From Stappia indica (lineage in GTDB: Bacteria > Pseudomonadota > Alphaproteobacteria > Rhizobiales > Stappiaceae), in contig NZ_JAIVMG010000001.1 of NCBI RefSeq assembly GCF_020177335.1, positions 372,001 to 436,000 on the forward strand: a stretch of 64,000 nucleotides of DNA, written 5' to 3'. The notes under the pieces were generated by a model. That model had not been told where the DNA came from and searched no databases. It was given only the letters and a program-made list of their open reading frames with translations. The position numbers were made by a program, and so were the translations under genes. Of this stretch, positions 38,702-47,008 are shown in pieces (within the stretch, counting starts at the first letter, position 1; each line of letters starts with the position of its first letter).

Positions 38702-39796
38702 ATGGAGTTCACAACGCCGCAACTGGTGGCGCTTTTCGGCTTTGCCGGCGGCGCCATCCTCGGCTTGGCCGCGCGGGTCGGCCGTTTCTGCACCATGGGC
38801 GCGCTGGAAGATGCCTTTATCGGCAATGACTTGCGTCGGCTGCGCAGCTGGGCACTGGCGATTGCCGTTGCCCTTGCCCTGACCCAGATACTGGTGTTTT
38901 TCAGCGTCATCGACCTCTCCCGGTCGATATATCTCGCCACGGACTTTCAGTGGCTGGGTGCGATTGTCGGCGGCTTGATGTTCGGGGTCGGCATGGCGCT
39001 GGTGGGCACCTGCGGCTACGGGACGCTGGCCCGGATCGGCGGCGGCGACCTGCGCGCGGTGGTGACCTTCCTCGTGATGGCGGTCTGTGCCTACATGGCC
39101 ATGCGCGGAGTGACCGGGCTCGCGCGCCAGAGCCTGATCGCCCCCTGGGTGCTGTCCTTCGACTTCAGCAACGGCATGGCATTTGATGCGGTGCTCGATA
39201 CGATCATCGGCCGGGACACCGGCCCAGCCCTTGGCCTTCTCATCGCGATCGCGCTGACGATCTGGGCCTTGCGGGATGCCGCCTTCCGCAGCGAACCGCG
39301 CCTGGTGATCAGCGGTGTTGCCGTTGGCCTCGCGGTCACCGGTGGCTGGCTTGCCACCGGTCTCGTCGGCAGCGATCCCTTCGCCCCGCAGCGGCTGGAA
39401 AGTTTCACCTTCGTGCGGCCGCTCGGCAACACGCTGGTCTATCTGATGACCTTCAGCGGCGCCACAATCAGCTTTGGCATCGGCTCGGTCTTCGGCGTTA
39501 TCGCCGGTGCCTTTGCCGGCGCCCTCTTCAAGCGCGAATTCCGCTGGGAGGCTTGCGACGACGTGCGCGAATTGCGCCGGCACATGGTCGGCGCCTTCCT
39601 GATGGGAACCGGCGGGGTGATGGCCTTCGGCTGCACCATCGGCCAGGGCATTTCGGCGTTTTCCGCCCTGTCGGTTTCCGCGCCGGTGGTGCTTGTGTCG
39701 ATCGTGGCAGGCAGTCGCCTCGGTCTCGCCTGGCTGCTGGAGGGCAGCCTCGCGGGCCTCATCGGCGGTTATGTCCGATCATCCGGCGACGGCTAG
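38702..39796 (+). CDS. soxT: SoxT/YeeE-YedE-family sulfur-compound membrane transporter
   Basis: 364-residue polytopic protein. The ATG at 38702 has GAGGGAGG eight bases upstream; an earlier GTG at 38669 is less likely. Two pseudo-repeats carry conserved Cys motifs: GRFCTMGALEDAFIG and GTCGYGTLARIGGGDLRAV in the first, FGCTIGQGISAFSALS in the second, like the thiosulfate transporter TsuA. Position directly after soxR suggests import of thiosulfate or related sulfur, possibly as a regulatory input. Exact substrate is inferred. Confidence 0.88.
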   Translation: MEFTTPQLVALFGFAGGAILGLAARVGRFCTMGALEDAFIGNDLRRLRSWALAIAVALALTQILVFFSVIDLSRSIYLATDFQWLGAIVGGLMFGVGMALVGTCGYGTLARIGGGDLRAVVTFLVMAVCAYMAMRGVTGLARQSLIAPWVLSFDFSNGMAFDAVLDTIIGRDTGPALGLLIAIALTIWALRDAAFRSEPRLVISGVAVGLAVTGGWLATGLVGSDPFAPQRLESFTFVRPLGNTLVYLMTFSGATISFGIGSVFGVIAGAFAGALFKREFRWEACDDVRELRRHMVGAFLMGTGGVMAFGCTIGQGISAFSALSVSAPVVLVSIVAGSRLGLAWLLEGSLAGLIGGYVRSSGDG

Positions 39797-39857
39797 GTCG
39801 GAAGCACGCTCAGGCGGCATCCGACACGGGTGCCCGCCCGCGCTTTCACGCATCCCC

Positions 39858-40292
39858 TCAGGAGCGGACGACAAGCACCGAGGTTGTCGCGTGGCGCACC
39901 ACCCGTGCCGCATTGGGCCCAAGCAGATAATCCTTCAGCTCCGGCCGGTGCGACCCGATGACGATGAGATCCGCCGACACCTTCTCGGCGGCGGCAATGA
40001 TCTCCTCGTAGATGTTGCCATGGCCGATCACCGCCTGCACCCGTGTCCCCTTGGGGACCTGGGTGTCCATGAAGGCATGCAGGGCCCGGCGCGCCTTCTC
40101 GATCGCCTCTTCCTCGAAATTGTCGGGAAAGAACGAGCCGACGATGCTGCGGCCGAAATCCGGAACCACGGTGAACACATGCAGCGTGTCCCCTTCGGTG
40201 ACCGTTTCCATCGCCGCCGTGATCACCTGGCTGGAGGTTGGCAGGTCGCCGAGATCGACACAGGCCATGACGTGCTTGAAGAAGTTGCTCAT
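39858..40292 (-). CDS. UspA-family protein coupled to the TRAP transporter
   Basis: 144-residue universal stress protein with the ATP-binding pattern IVIGSHRPELKDYLLGPNAARVVRHATTSVLVV. Its ATG overlaps the TRAP permease stop as ATGA. In Halomonas elongata a UspA protein, TeaD, is encoded with and regulates the ectoine TRAP importer TeaABC; a similar modulating role is likely here by analogy. Ends convergently with soxT, 61 bp apart. Confidence 0.88.
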   Translation of the reverse strand: MSNFFKHVMACVDLGDLPTSSQVITAAMETVTEGDTLHVFTVVPDFGRSIVGSFFPDNFEEEAIEKARRALHAFMDTQVPKGTRVQAVIGHGNIYEEIIAAAEKVSADLIVIGSHRPELKDYLLGPNAARVVRHATTSVLVVRS

Positions 40293-43123
40293 GGGGTTCC
40301 TCCCGCCACGGACTTTTGCGCCTCGCCCCCTACTGCCGCCCGGCGGCGGCGCTGCAAGGCGTAGACGCCGGCGAGCAGCAACAGCGCGGGAATGTAGAGC
40401 AGTTCGCGCAGGGGCTGATCGATCGGCGTTTCCAGCGTCGCAATCGTCTGGTCGAAGTCGAAACCAGCCGCCTGCGCCTTGGAATCATAGAGGGCATTGT
40501 CGACGATCAGCTTGCCGTCCTGCTCCAGCACCGCAAGCCCGAAGGCCTCCAGCCGCTCCTCACCCGTTGGCTCATCGCCGACCGGGATCATCATGGTGAG
40601 CGTCACCGGATCCCCGACCTCGTCGAGCCCATCGACGGTGGCCCGCAACTCGGACCCCGGCTTGGCCTCACCGATCACCTGAGTGATGGCGACCGGATCG
40701 ACCAGCTGGTAGGGCGGCGAGATCATGTCCATCCAGAATCCGGGACGGAACAGGGTGAAGGCGACCAGAATGAGCGCCGCCGATTCCCAAAGCCGCGAGC
40801 GGACGATGAAGAAGCCTTGCGCCCCGGCGGTGAACACCAGGATCGCCGCTGTCGCCACCACGAAGACAATGGCCCCTTCCACCGGCGTCACGTCGATCAG
40901 CAGCAGATCGGTGTTGAAGATGAACAGGAACGGCAGCAAGGCGGTGCGCAGCGAGTAGAAGAAGGCGACGAAGCCGGTGCGGATCGGATCGCCGCCGGAC
41001 ACCGCCGCCGCGGCGAATGAGGCAAGCCCCACCGGCGGCGTCACATCCGCCATGATACCGAAGTAAAAGACGAAGAGATGCACCGCCACCAGCGGCACGA
41101 TCAGCCCGTTCTGCTGCCCCAGGGCGACGATGACCGGTGCGAGCAGAGACGAGACGACGATGTAGTTCGCCGTCGTCGGCAGCCCCATGCCGAGGATCAG
41201 GCTGAGCACCGCCGTCAGGATCAGGATGAGCAGGATCTGCCCCTGGCTGAGGAATTCCACCAGGGCTGCCAGCACCGAACCGACACCGGTCTGCGACACG
41301 GCGCCGACAATGATGCCGGCGGCAGCGGTGGCAATGCCGATGCCGATCATGTTGCGCGCGCCCATGATCATGCCGTCGATCAGTTCCGACCAGCCCTGTT
41401 GCACCGTGCCGGTCTTGTCCTCCCCGCGGAACAGGGCGAACAGAGGCCGCTGGGTCAGCAGAATGAAGATCATCAGCGCCGTCGCCCAGAACGCCGACAA
41501 CGACGGCGACAGCCGCTCAACCATCAGGCACCAGATGAGAACACCGACGGGCAGCAGGAAATGCAGGCCGGATTTCACGGTCGGACCGGGTTCGGGCAGG
41601 TGCACCACCGGTTCGTTCGGGTCATCCATCTCCAGATCGGGAAAGCTGGCGCAATAGCGCACGATCGCCACGTACACGAGGCCGATCAATGCGGCGACCA
41701 CCCAGATGGTCGAGTTGCCGGCGGCGGCCTGCAGCAGGTCCATGAACAGGAACAGGCCAAAGGCGCAAACGACGGTCAGACCGAGCACCATCGCGCCGGT
41801 GGACACGGTCTTCATGCGGGTGTCCGCACTGGTCAGCGACCGGGTCAGCCGACCGATGAGGAACACCACCGCGAGCACGATCAGAACGGCGAGCAACTGG
41901 CCGCCGGTGCTGCCAAGCGCCTGGAAGGCGAGGAACAGATAATAGACGCCGCTGGCGACCGCCAGAAGAACGGCCATGGTGACGCCGAAGGACAGCAGCG
42001 CCCATTTCATCGGCTTGACCGTGCCGGAGCGCGGCAGCCCTTCCATGCCCTGCCGCATCGCCTCAAGGTGCACGATGTAGACAAGGGCGATGTAGGAGAT
42101 GATCGCCGGCAGGAAGGCGTGCTTGACCACCTCGAAATAGGAGATGCCGATGTATTCCACCATCAGGAAGGCGGCGGCACCCATGACCGGCGGCATGATC
42201 TGGCCATTGACCGAGGAGGCGACCTCGACCGCCCCCGCCTTCTCCCGCGAGAAGCCGACCCGGCGCATCATCGGGATGGTGAAGGTGCCGGTGGTCACCA
42301 CATTGGCGATGGAGGAGCCGGAGATCAGCCCGGTCATGCCGGAGGCGACGACGGCGGCCTTGGCCGGACCGCCGCTGAAATGGCCCATCAGCGAAAAGGC
42401 CACCTTGATGAAGTAGTTGCCCGCACCGGCCTTGTCGAGCAGGGCACCGAACAGCACGAACAGGAAGACGAGATCGGTCGACACGCCAAGGGCAATGCCG
42501 AACACCCCTTCCGTGGACAGCCACTGGTGATAGGCGACCGCGTTGAAGCTGGCGCCCTTCCAGGCAAGGATGCCCGGCGCGTAAGGGCCGAGGAAGGTGT
42601 AGCCGAGGAAGACAATGGCCACCACCATCAGCGGCGGACCGAGCGAGCGGCGCGTCGCTTCCAGCAGAAACAGGATGCCGGCGACGGCAACGACCACGTC
42701 AAGCCCGTTGGGGTTGTTCGGTCGGTCGGCGAGCTGGGTGCCGGTCAGTGCCTTGATCAGGGCGGTGTCGAAGACGAAGAGATAAAGCGCGCTTGCTGTG
42801 GCGCCGATCGCCAGCAGCCAGTCGGCCCAGGGCACGGTGCGGCGCGGCGAGCCACGGAACGCGGGAAACACCAGATAAGCGAGGAACAGGGCGAACCCGA
42901 GATGGATCGGCCGGGCCTCACGGCTGGAGAAGACGCCGACACCGAGGGTGTAAGGCAGCGGCGAAGCGATCCAGATCTGGAATATGGACCAGGCCAGCGC
43001 CACGCCGGCGATCAGAAGGGCGACCTGCCGGTTGCTCGGATTGCGCCCGCCGGTATCGACCGAGGCGACAAGATCATCGAGCTCCGAGGCGCTGTAGGTT
43101 TCCGGTTTCGAGTCCGTGCTCAT
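40289..43123 (-). CDS. TAXI-type TRAP transporter fused small/large permease with DUF3394 domain
   Basis: 944-residue fusion of the 4-segment DctQ-like and 12-segment DctM-like subunits. DctM-type motifs include GMTGLISGSSIANVVTTGTF, GQIMPPVMGAAAFLMVEYIG and LILGMGLPTTANYIVVSSLL. After the last permease helices, about 170 residues match the C-terminal DUF3394-type region (VTLTMMIPVGDEPTGEERLE) plus a final helix, a feature of many TAXI fused permeases. Start at 43123 (MSTDSK). Works with the receptor encoded upstream; sodium-coupled uptake of an unknown carboxylate or sulfonate is likely. Confidence 0.92.
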   Translation of the reverse strand: MSTDSKPETYSASELDDLVASVDTGGRNPSNRQVALLIAGVALAWSIFQIWIASPLPYTLGVGVFSSREARPIHLGFALFLAYLVFPAFRGSPRRTVPWADWLLAIGATASALYLFVFDTALIKALTGTQLADRPNNPNGLDVVVAVAGILFLLEATRRSLGPPLMVVAIVFLGYTFLGPYAPGILAWKGASFNAVAYHQWLSTEGVFGIALGVSTDLVFLFVLFGALLDKAGAGNYFIKVAFSLMGHFSGGPAKAAVVASGMTGLISGSSIANVVTTGTFTIPMMRRVGFSREKAGAVEVASSVNGQIMPPVMGAAAFLMVEYIGISYFEVVKHAFLPAIISYIALVYIVHLEAMRQGMEGLPRSGTVKPMKWALLSFGVTMAVLLAVASGVYYLFLAFQALGSTGGQLLAVLIVLAVVFLIGRLTRSLTSADTRMKTVSTGAMVLGLTVVCAFGLFLFMDLLQAAAGNSTIWVVAALIGLVYVAIVRYCASFPDLEMDDPNEPVVHLPEPGPTVKSGLHFLLPVGVLIWCLMVERLSPSLSAFWATALMIFILLTQRPLFALFRGEDKTGTVQQGWSELIDGMIMGARNMIGIGIATAAAGIIVGAVSQTGVGSVLAALVEFLSQGQILLILILTAVLSLILGMGLPTTANYIVVSSLLAPVIVALGQQNGLIVPLVAVHLFVFYFGIMADVTPPVGLASFAAAAVSGGDPIRTGFVAFFYSLRTALLPFLFIFNTDLLLIDVTPVEGAIVFVVATAAILVFTAGAQGFFIVRSRLWESAALILVAFTLFRPGFWMDMISPPYQLVDPVAITQVIGEAKPGSELRATVDGLDEVGDPVTLTMMIPVGDEPTGEERLEAFGLAVLEQDGKLIVDNALYDSKAQAAGFDFDQTIATLETPIDQPLRELLYIPALLLLAGVYALQRRRRAAVGGEAQKSVAGGTP

Positions 43124-43318
43124 TGCGCCCCCCACGCATGCAAAACAAAACACTCCGGAACATCGGCTTCGCGTATCAGATGCCGCAGATGTCCCTCAAA
43201 AAAAACGGTATTCCGCCGGGCTTTTTCCTCAAGGGAGCAGGTCCGGCGCAAGGGGCATCGCGACGCCCCCAAGACAAGGACGGCGCGGAAATCCTCCGCG
43301 CCGTCCTGTTGCCGCCGG

Positions 43319-44287
43319 TTACATCCAGCCGCGTTCCTTGTAGTACTTGACCGCGCCATCATGCAGCGGTGCCGACAGATTGTTCTTGATCATGTCGGCT
43401 TCCTTGAGATTGGCGAAAGCCGGGTGCATCTGCTTGAACCGGTCGAAGTTCTCGAACACCGCCTTGGTGATCTCGTAGACCACTTCCGGCGAGGTCTTGC
43501 TGGACGACACGAAGGTGGCGCCAACGCCGAAGGTCGTGATGTCCTCGTCCGTGCCGGTGTAGGTGCCGCCCGGGATCGTTGCCATCGCATAGAAGGCGTT
43601 GTCGTCCACGAGCTTGCGGATCACGTCATTGTCGACGTTGATCAGCTTGGATTCGCAGGACGTGGTCGCTTCCTTGATGGTGCCGGCCGGATGGCCGACG
43701 GTGAAGACGATCGCGTCGATCTTGTTGTCGCAAAGCGCGGCGGCCTGCTCGGCAGACTTCAACTCCGCAGCCAGCGCGAAGTCGTCGGCGGTCCAGCCCA
43801 TCTTGTCCATGACAACCTCGAAGGTCGCACGGGCGCCGGAACCGGGGTTGCCGAGGTTGACGCGCTTGCCCTTCAGGTCCTCAAAGGTCTTGATGCCGGA
43901 ATCGGCACGAGCCACCACGGTGAACGGCTCCGGATGAACCGAAAACACGGCCCGAAGCTCTTCGAACTTGCCATCGGGGAACTGCTCGGGCGCGGTGCCG
44001 TTATAGGCATGATACTGCCAGTCCGACTGGGCCACGCCCATGTCCAGATCGCCGGCACGAATGCCGTTGATGTTGGCGACGGATCCACCCGTGGTGTGGG
44101 TGCATTTGATGTCGTGATCCTTGGTGCCCCGATTGACCAGACGGCAGATCGCCCCGCCAACCTGATAGTAGACGCCGGTCTGACCACCCGTGCCGATGGT
44201 GACGAACGTCTCCGCCTGGGCGGCACCTGTCAGCATCATCGCGCCGGTCAGGGCCGCGCCGATCACGGTGGATTTGAAAAACTTCAC
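43319..44287 (-). CDS. TAXI-family TRAP solute receptor
   Basis: 322-residue periplasmic binding protein. It starts at GTG with a very strong AGGAGGTG six bases upstream, which fits the high expression a receptor needs. Signal peptide ends LTGAAQAETF; the mature start FVTIGTGGQTGVYYQVGGAI is the TAXI signature (T-x-G-T-G-G-x-x-G-x-Y-Y). Also present are GAVKYYKERGWM at the C-terminus and DLDMGVAQSDW. The ligand cannot be read from sequence. 195 bp upstream of the permease. Confidence 0.94.
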   Translation of the reverse strand: MKFFKSTVIGAALTGAMMLTGAAQAETFVTIGTGGQTGVYYQVGGAICRLVNRGTKDHDIKCTHTTGGSVANINGIRAGDLDMGVAQSDWQYHAYNGTAPEQFPDGKFEELRAVFSVHPEPFTVVARADSGIKTFEDLKGKRVNLGNPGSGARATFEVVMDKMGWTADDFALAAELKSAEQAAALCDNKIDAIVFTVGHPAGTIKEATTSCESKLINVDNDVIRKLVDDNAFYAMATIPGGTYTGTDEDITTFGVGATFVSSSKTSPEVVYEITKAVFENFDRFKQMHPAFANLKEADMIKNNLSAPLHDGAVKYYKERGWM

Positions 44288-44730
44288 TGGAACACCTCCT
44301 GTTCAATGACTGCGGGCAGCCCATGACCGCGCGGCGGAATAGCCGCCAGCCTCCTCCTGTCGGCATCAGGACACATCCATGCCCGCCTCCGACCGACGAG
44401 GGCCTCCCACCGAAAAACGCCCTGCCCGGCCTGGCATTCGCCTTCCCGGACAAGCGATCTTTCGAACCAACGTTCGCGACGCGGCAAACGCCACCCGCGA
44501 ACCCGCGCAAGTGCGGATAGCAAGAGGGTAGACCGAAAAGCTTCGGTATTCCAAGCCCATTCGACCATGACCGGACATTCGGCCACAGCCGGCTTACAAG
44601 CGTATGTGCAGACGCGGCCCCTCCTGCCGACCGACTCCAGAGGATCAGTCGACCGAGCGAACAAGAAGCCGGACCGGCGAGACAATGCGGATTGGGGAAA
44701 GCTGACGGTTTCCGCGAGCCGGAGGCTCTG
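44288..44730. other. Intergenic region upstream of the TAXI receptor
   Basis: 443 bp without a convincing gene. Short open frames on both strands lack ribosome sites and look like GC-rich chance frames. The promoter of the TAXI-TRAP-uspA operon must lie here, but no strong -35/-10 pair or operator symmetry stands out. Confidence 0.5.
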
Positions 44731-45027
44731 TCAGTCGGAGGAGCGACCGCCGGAAATCACTTCGAGGAACTGGCGGCGAAGCTGGGCTTCATCCACGCCA
44801 TCGCGCAGCCCCTGGCGCCATTGGTCGATCACCAGACGCAGGGCGATGGTCTCCCGAGTATGGGGCAAGCGACTGAGATAATCGGTGAAAAAATCATCGA
44901 GCGCATCCCGGTTGATCGCGTTTTGCGCAATCAGCCCGTGAATCAGCGCCATGGTCGCGGCGATGTGCCCCTTGAGAAACGCGAACTCCGCCGAGCCGCT
45001 CGAATATCCTGTTGGTGTGTCAGACAT
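44731..45027 (-). CDS. Small helical protein of unknown function
   Basis: 98 residues from the ATG at 45027, with GGAGGT five bases upstream. Soluble, predicted helical (FLKGHIAATMALIHGLIAQN, DFFTDYLSRLPHTRETIALR), acidic overall, no signal peptide. I do not recognise a family. It is isolated between the TRAP operon and tRNA-Lys. Codon use resembles neighbouring genes and the ribosome site is good, so it is probably real. Confidence 0.65.
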   Translation of the reverse strand: MSDTPTGYSSGSAEFAFLKGHIAATMALIHGLIAQNAINRDALDDFFTDYLSRLPHTRETIALRLVIDQWRQGLRDGVDEAQLRRQFLEVISGGRSSD

Positions 45028-45410
45028 GACCACCTCCATTGTCAGGGCCGGAGAGTATGGCCGCCGCCTCCTGACCGGTCAACTGCTCCGCATCGCTCAC
45101 CTTTACGCGGCTCACCGGCGCCAACTGGGCCCGCTCACTGCAGATGAGAACAATGACAGCTTTGGGCGCGAAGTGGTATCCGTGTTTTTTCACAAGCTTT
45201 CCCGAGGGAACCGCCCTGAACGGGGACATTTTTCGCAAGGCCGGGGCACCGCCCCCTCACAAGAGCTTGTGCCCCCATCCCTTCCAGGCCTTCTGCGCCC
45301 GGCCGCAGCACGGCGGGAAAGAAATATGGGAAAACCGGCAGGCAGGCTTTGCATGATGCCATTTCCCCCTTGCCTCAGGCCGGTGGAATGATTACACAAA
45401 CCGCAAATGT
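45028..45410. other. Intergenic region before tRNA-Lys
   Basis: 383 bp with no supported gene. A minus-strand frame from 45229 to 45020 overlaps the next gene's start by 8 bp but has no ribosome site; a plus-strand frame is compositionally poor. It should contain the tRNA-Lys promoter near 45360-45405; no clear match was found. Confidence 0.4.
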
Positions 45411-45486
45411 GAGCCTGTAGCTCAGTTGGTAGAGCAACTGACTTTTAATCAGTAGGTCCAGGGTTCGAGCCCCTGCGGGCTCACCA
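45411..45486 (+). tRNA. tRNA-Lys (anticodon TTT)
   Basis: 76 bases including an encoded CCA. The acceptor stem pairs GAGCCTG with CGGGCTC (one T-G pair); the D arm has GTAGCTCAGTTGGTAGAGC; the anticodon loop is CTTTTAA with anticodon TTT; the T arm contains GGGTTCGAGCCC. No disruption. Confidence 0.97.
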
Positions 45487-45621
45487 TTTCTCCCAAAATC
45501 AATTCAGATTCCCAGCGACGCTGCCGGCCACGAAATTTGAACAGGCTGGCCGGGCGGCGCAGATCTGGTCATGCGCCGATGCACGGCTGGGCGGCCGTGC
45601 CGCCGCCTCGCCTGAAATGCC

Positions 45622-46173
45622 TTATTTTCCCTCGACCAGCGACGTATTGAACGTTCCCTTGACCGGAACGCACTTTGCAAGGTCCGCTTCGGTCGAGAAG
45701 CTCTCCTTCGCGCAGACTTCCGCCTCAAACGTTCCCGAAGCGTTTGGAGACGCATCAAGAACGAGCGTTTCGAGCGTTACCCTTGCCGTCCCGCCCTCAC
45801 CGCCGGCAACGAAAAACTCCCCATTCATTCCCTCAGGCCACCAGGACACGCTCGCATTTGTGACGGTCCCGGCGCCGACCTCCCCCATAACGGAAAATTC
45901 GATGTTCAGAATATTGCGGGTCTTGTTTTCGTTGGCCTTGGCATGGGCCTGGATGGAAACCTGATTTACGGGCCCAAAGGAGCGAAAGGTTGCCGAAGCG
46001 CTTTGATCGTCGGACACGAAAAGCGTCTCACCTTCGTAAGACGCCTCGTCGATGGTCGCCGTCACACTGCCAATCGCTTTCACGTCGAAGGCCTCGGCGC
46101 TATAGGACAGAAGGACGGCTATCCCGCCCGCCATCGCCACGGGCGCAAGTCTTTTGATGTCGGTTTGAAACAC
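45622..46173 (-). CDS. Small exported beta-rich protein of unknown function
   Basis: 183 residues from a GTG at 46173 with AAGGAA six bases upstream. A signal peptide (about 1-29, GGIAVLLSYSAEAFDV) is followed by a beta-rich domain of Ser, Thr and Val residues (ATIDEASYEGETLFVSDDQS, ARVTLETLVLDASPNASG) and two Cys near the C-terminus (EAEVCAKESF and LAKCVPVKG), which may form a disulfide. No family recognised. It lies 52 bp downstream of the SH3b gene on the same strand and could share its transcript. Confidence 0.7.
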   Translation of the reverse strand: MFQTDIKRLAPVAMAGGIAVLLSYSAEAFDVKAIGSVTATIDEASYEGETLFVSDDQSASATFRSFGPVNQVSIQAHAKANENKTRNILNIEFSVMGEVGAGTVTNASVSWWPEGMNGEFFVAGGEGGTARVTLETLVLDASPNASGTFEAEVCAKESFSTEADLAKCVPVKGTFNTSLVEGK

Positions 46174-46225
46174 GTCAAGTTCCTTACATGCCTACCAAGG
46201 TGATTGTCGTCGAATGTCCCCCCCC

Positions 46226-47008
46226 TTAAGGGAAGGACCAACCGTCATGCTCGATGCGGAAGATGCGGATGGGAGCCCCCGGCTGGTCCGGGTCCGCGCG
46301 CAGCCGATAGACAGCCCGCTGGGCATGCCCGAAGTTCACGCAATCGACGTTGACCGTGATCATTCCGCGCAGCATCGGGGTTTGCGGATCCCGCCGCGGC
46401 GGCTGGCAACTCCCGTCGAAATCCTGCCCGCCATAGACCGGGTCCGCCCCGGCGCGCCCGGACAGGAAATCGGCGGCGACATCGGCAAAGAAATACCGCC
46501 GCGCGCCGCGAGGGCGCCGGAGATCGGTCTTGCCGCCGGCATCCTCGATCCTGTGCGCCTCATATAGCGCACGCACCACGTCCTCGGCTTCGCGTATCTG
46601 CGCCTCGCCATTGTTTGCCGGCGCCCTCTCCGCCCCGCCATAATCGGGCACCAGAAACGTGGCGCGCACCCAACCGGCTTTGGTCAGGTCGCGGCTGCGC
46701 ATCAGGCACCAGCGCGGCGGAAGGGCCGCCTGCTCCGCCTCCGACAGGGTCATGTAGCGCGCAGCAGGCACATAAGGCACGCATGTCACCTGTTGCAGCC
46801 CGTGCTCATTGGCACGAAACGTCCCGAGCACGCCATATTCGGTGCCCGGCCCCATGCGCATGTTGAGCGCGTCGCTCGCTGCCACGCCCCGAACGCGCCA
46901 GGCGTCCGGTCCATGTCCGTCGATCTCCGCAAGCCCCTGCCCCGACCAAAGCACCGAGGTGAGGAGCAGAGCGGCGAGGAGCCGCGTTCGGCCGGTCCGT
47001 GATGTCAT
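46226..47008 (-). CDS. Exported protein with N-terminal SH3b domain
   Basis: 260 residues. Signal peptide to about residue 27 (ending GQGLAEI), then a bacterial SH3 (SH3b) domain around residues 36-115 with the typical DALNMRMGPGTEYGVLGTF and a Trp-rich second half (PPRWCLMRSRDLTKAGWVRA), then an uncharacterised C-terminal domain (YFFADVAADFLSGRAGADP). SH3b domains usually bind cell wall or peptides. The ATG overlaps the upstream VWA stop as ATGA, so the two proteins are made together. No catalytic motif seen. Confidence 0.85.
   Translation of the reverse strand: MTSRTGRTRLLAALLLTSVLWSGQGLAEIDGHGPDAWRVRGVAASDALNMRMGPGTEYGVLGTFRANEHGLQQVTCVPYVPAARYMTLSEAEQAALPPRWCLMRSRDLTKAGWVRATFLVPDYGGAERAPANNGEAQIREAEDVVRALYEAHRIEDAGGKTDLRRPRGARRYFFADVAADFLSGRAGADPVYGGQDFDGSCQPPRRDPQTPMLRGMITVNVDCVNFGHAQRAVYRLRADPDQPGAPIRIFRIEHDGWSFP

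Noticed and set aside
41078-44326. 1082-codon plus-strand frame
   Set aside because: Antisense to the TRAP permease and TAXI receptor; its translation is His/Gly/Gln-rich low complexity.
45020-45229. Minus-strand small frame overlapping the start of the 98-residue gene by 8 bp
   Set aside because: The overlap is suggestive but there is no ribosome site, no recognised family and only moderate codon bias; not called.
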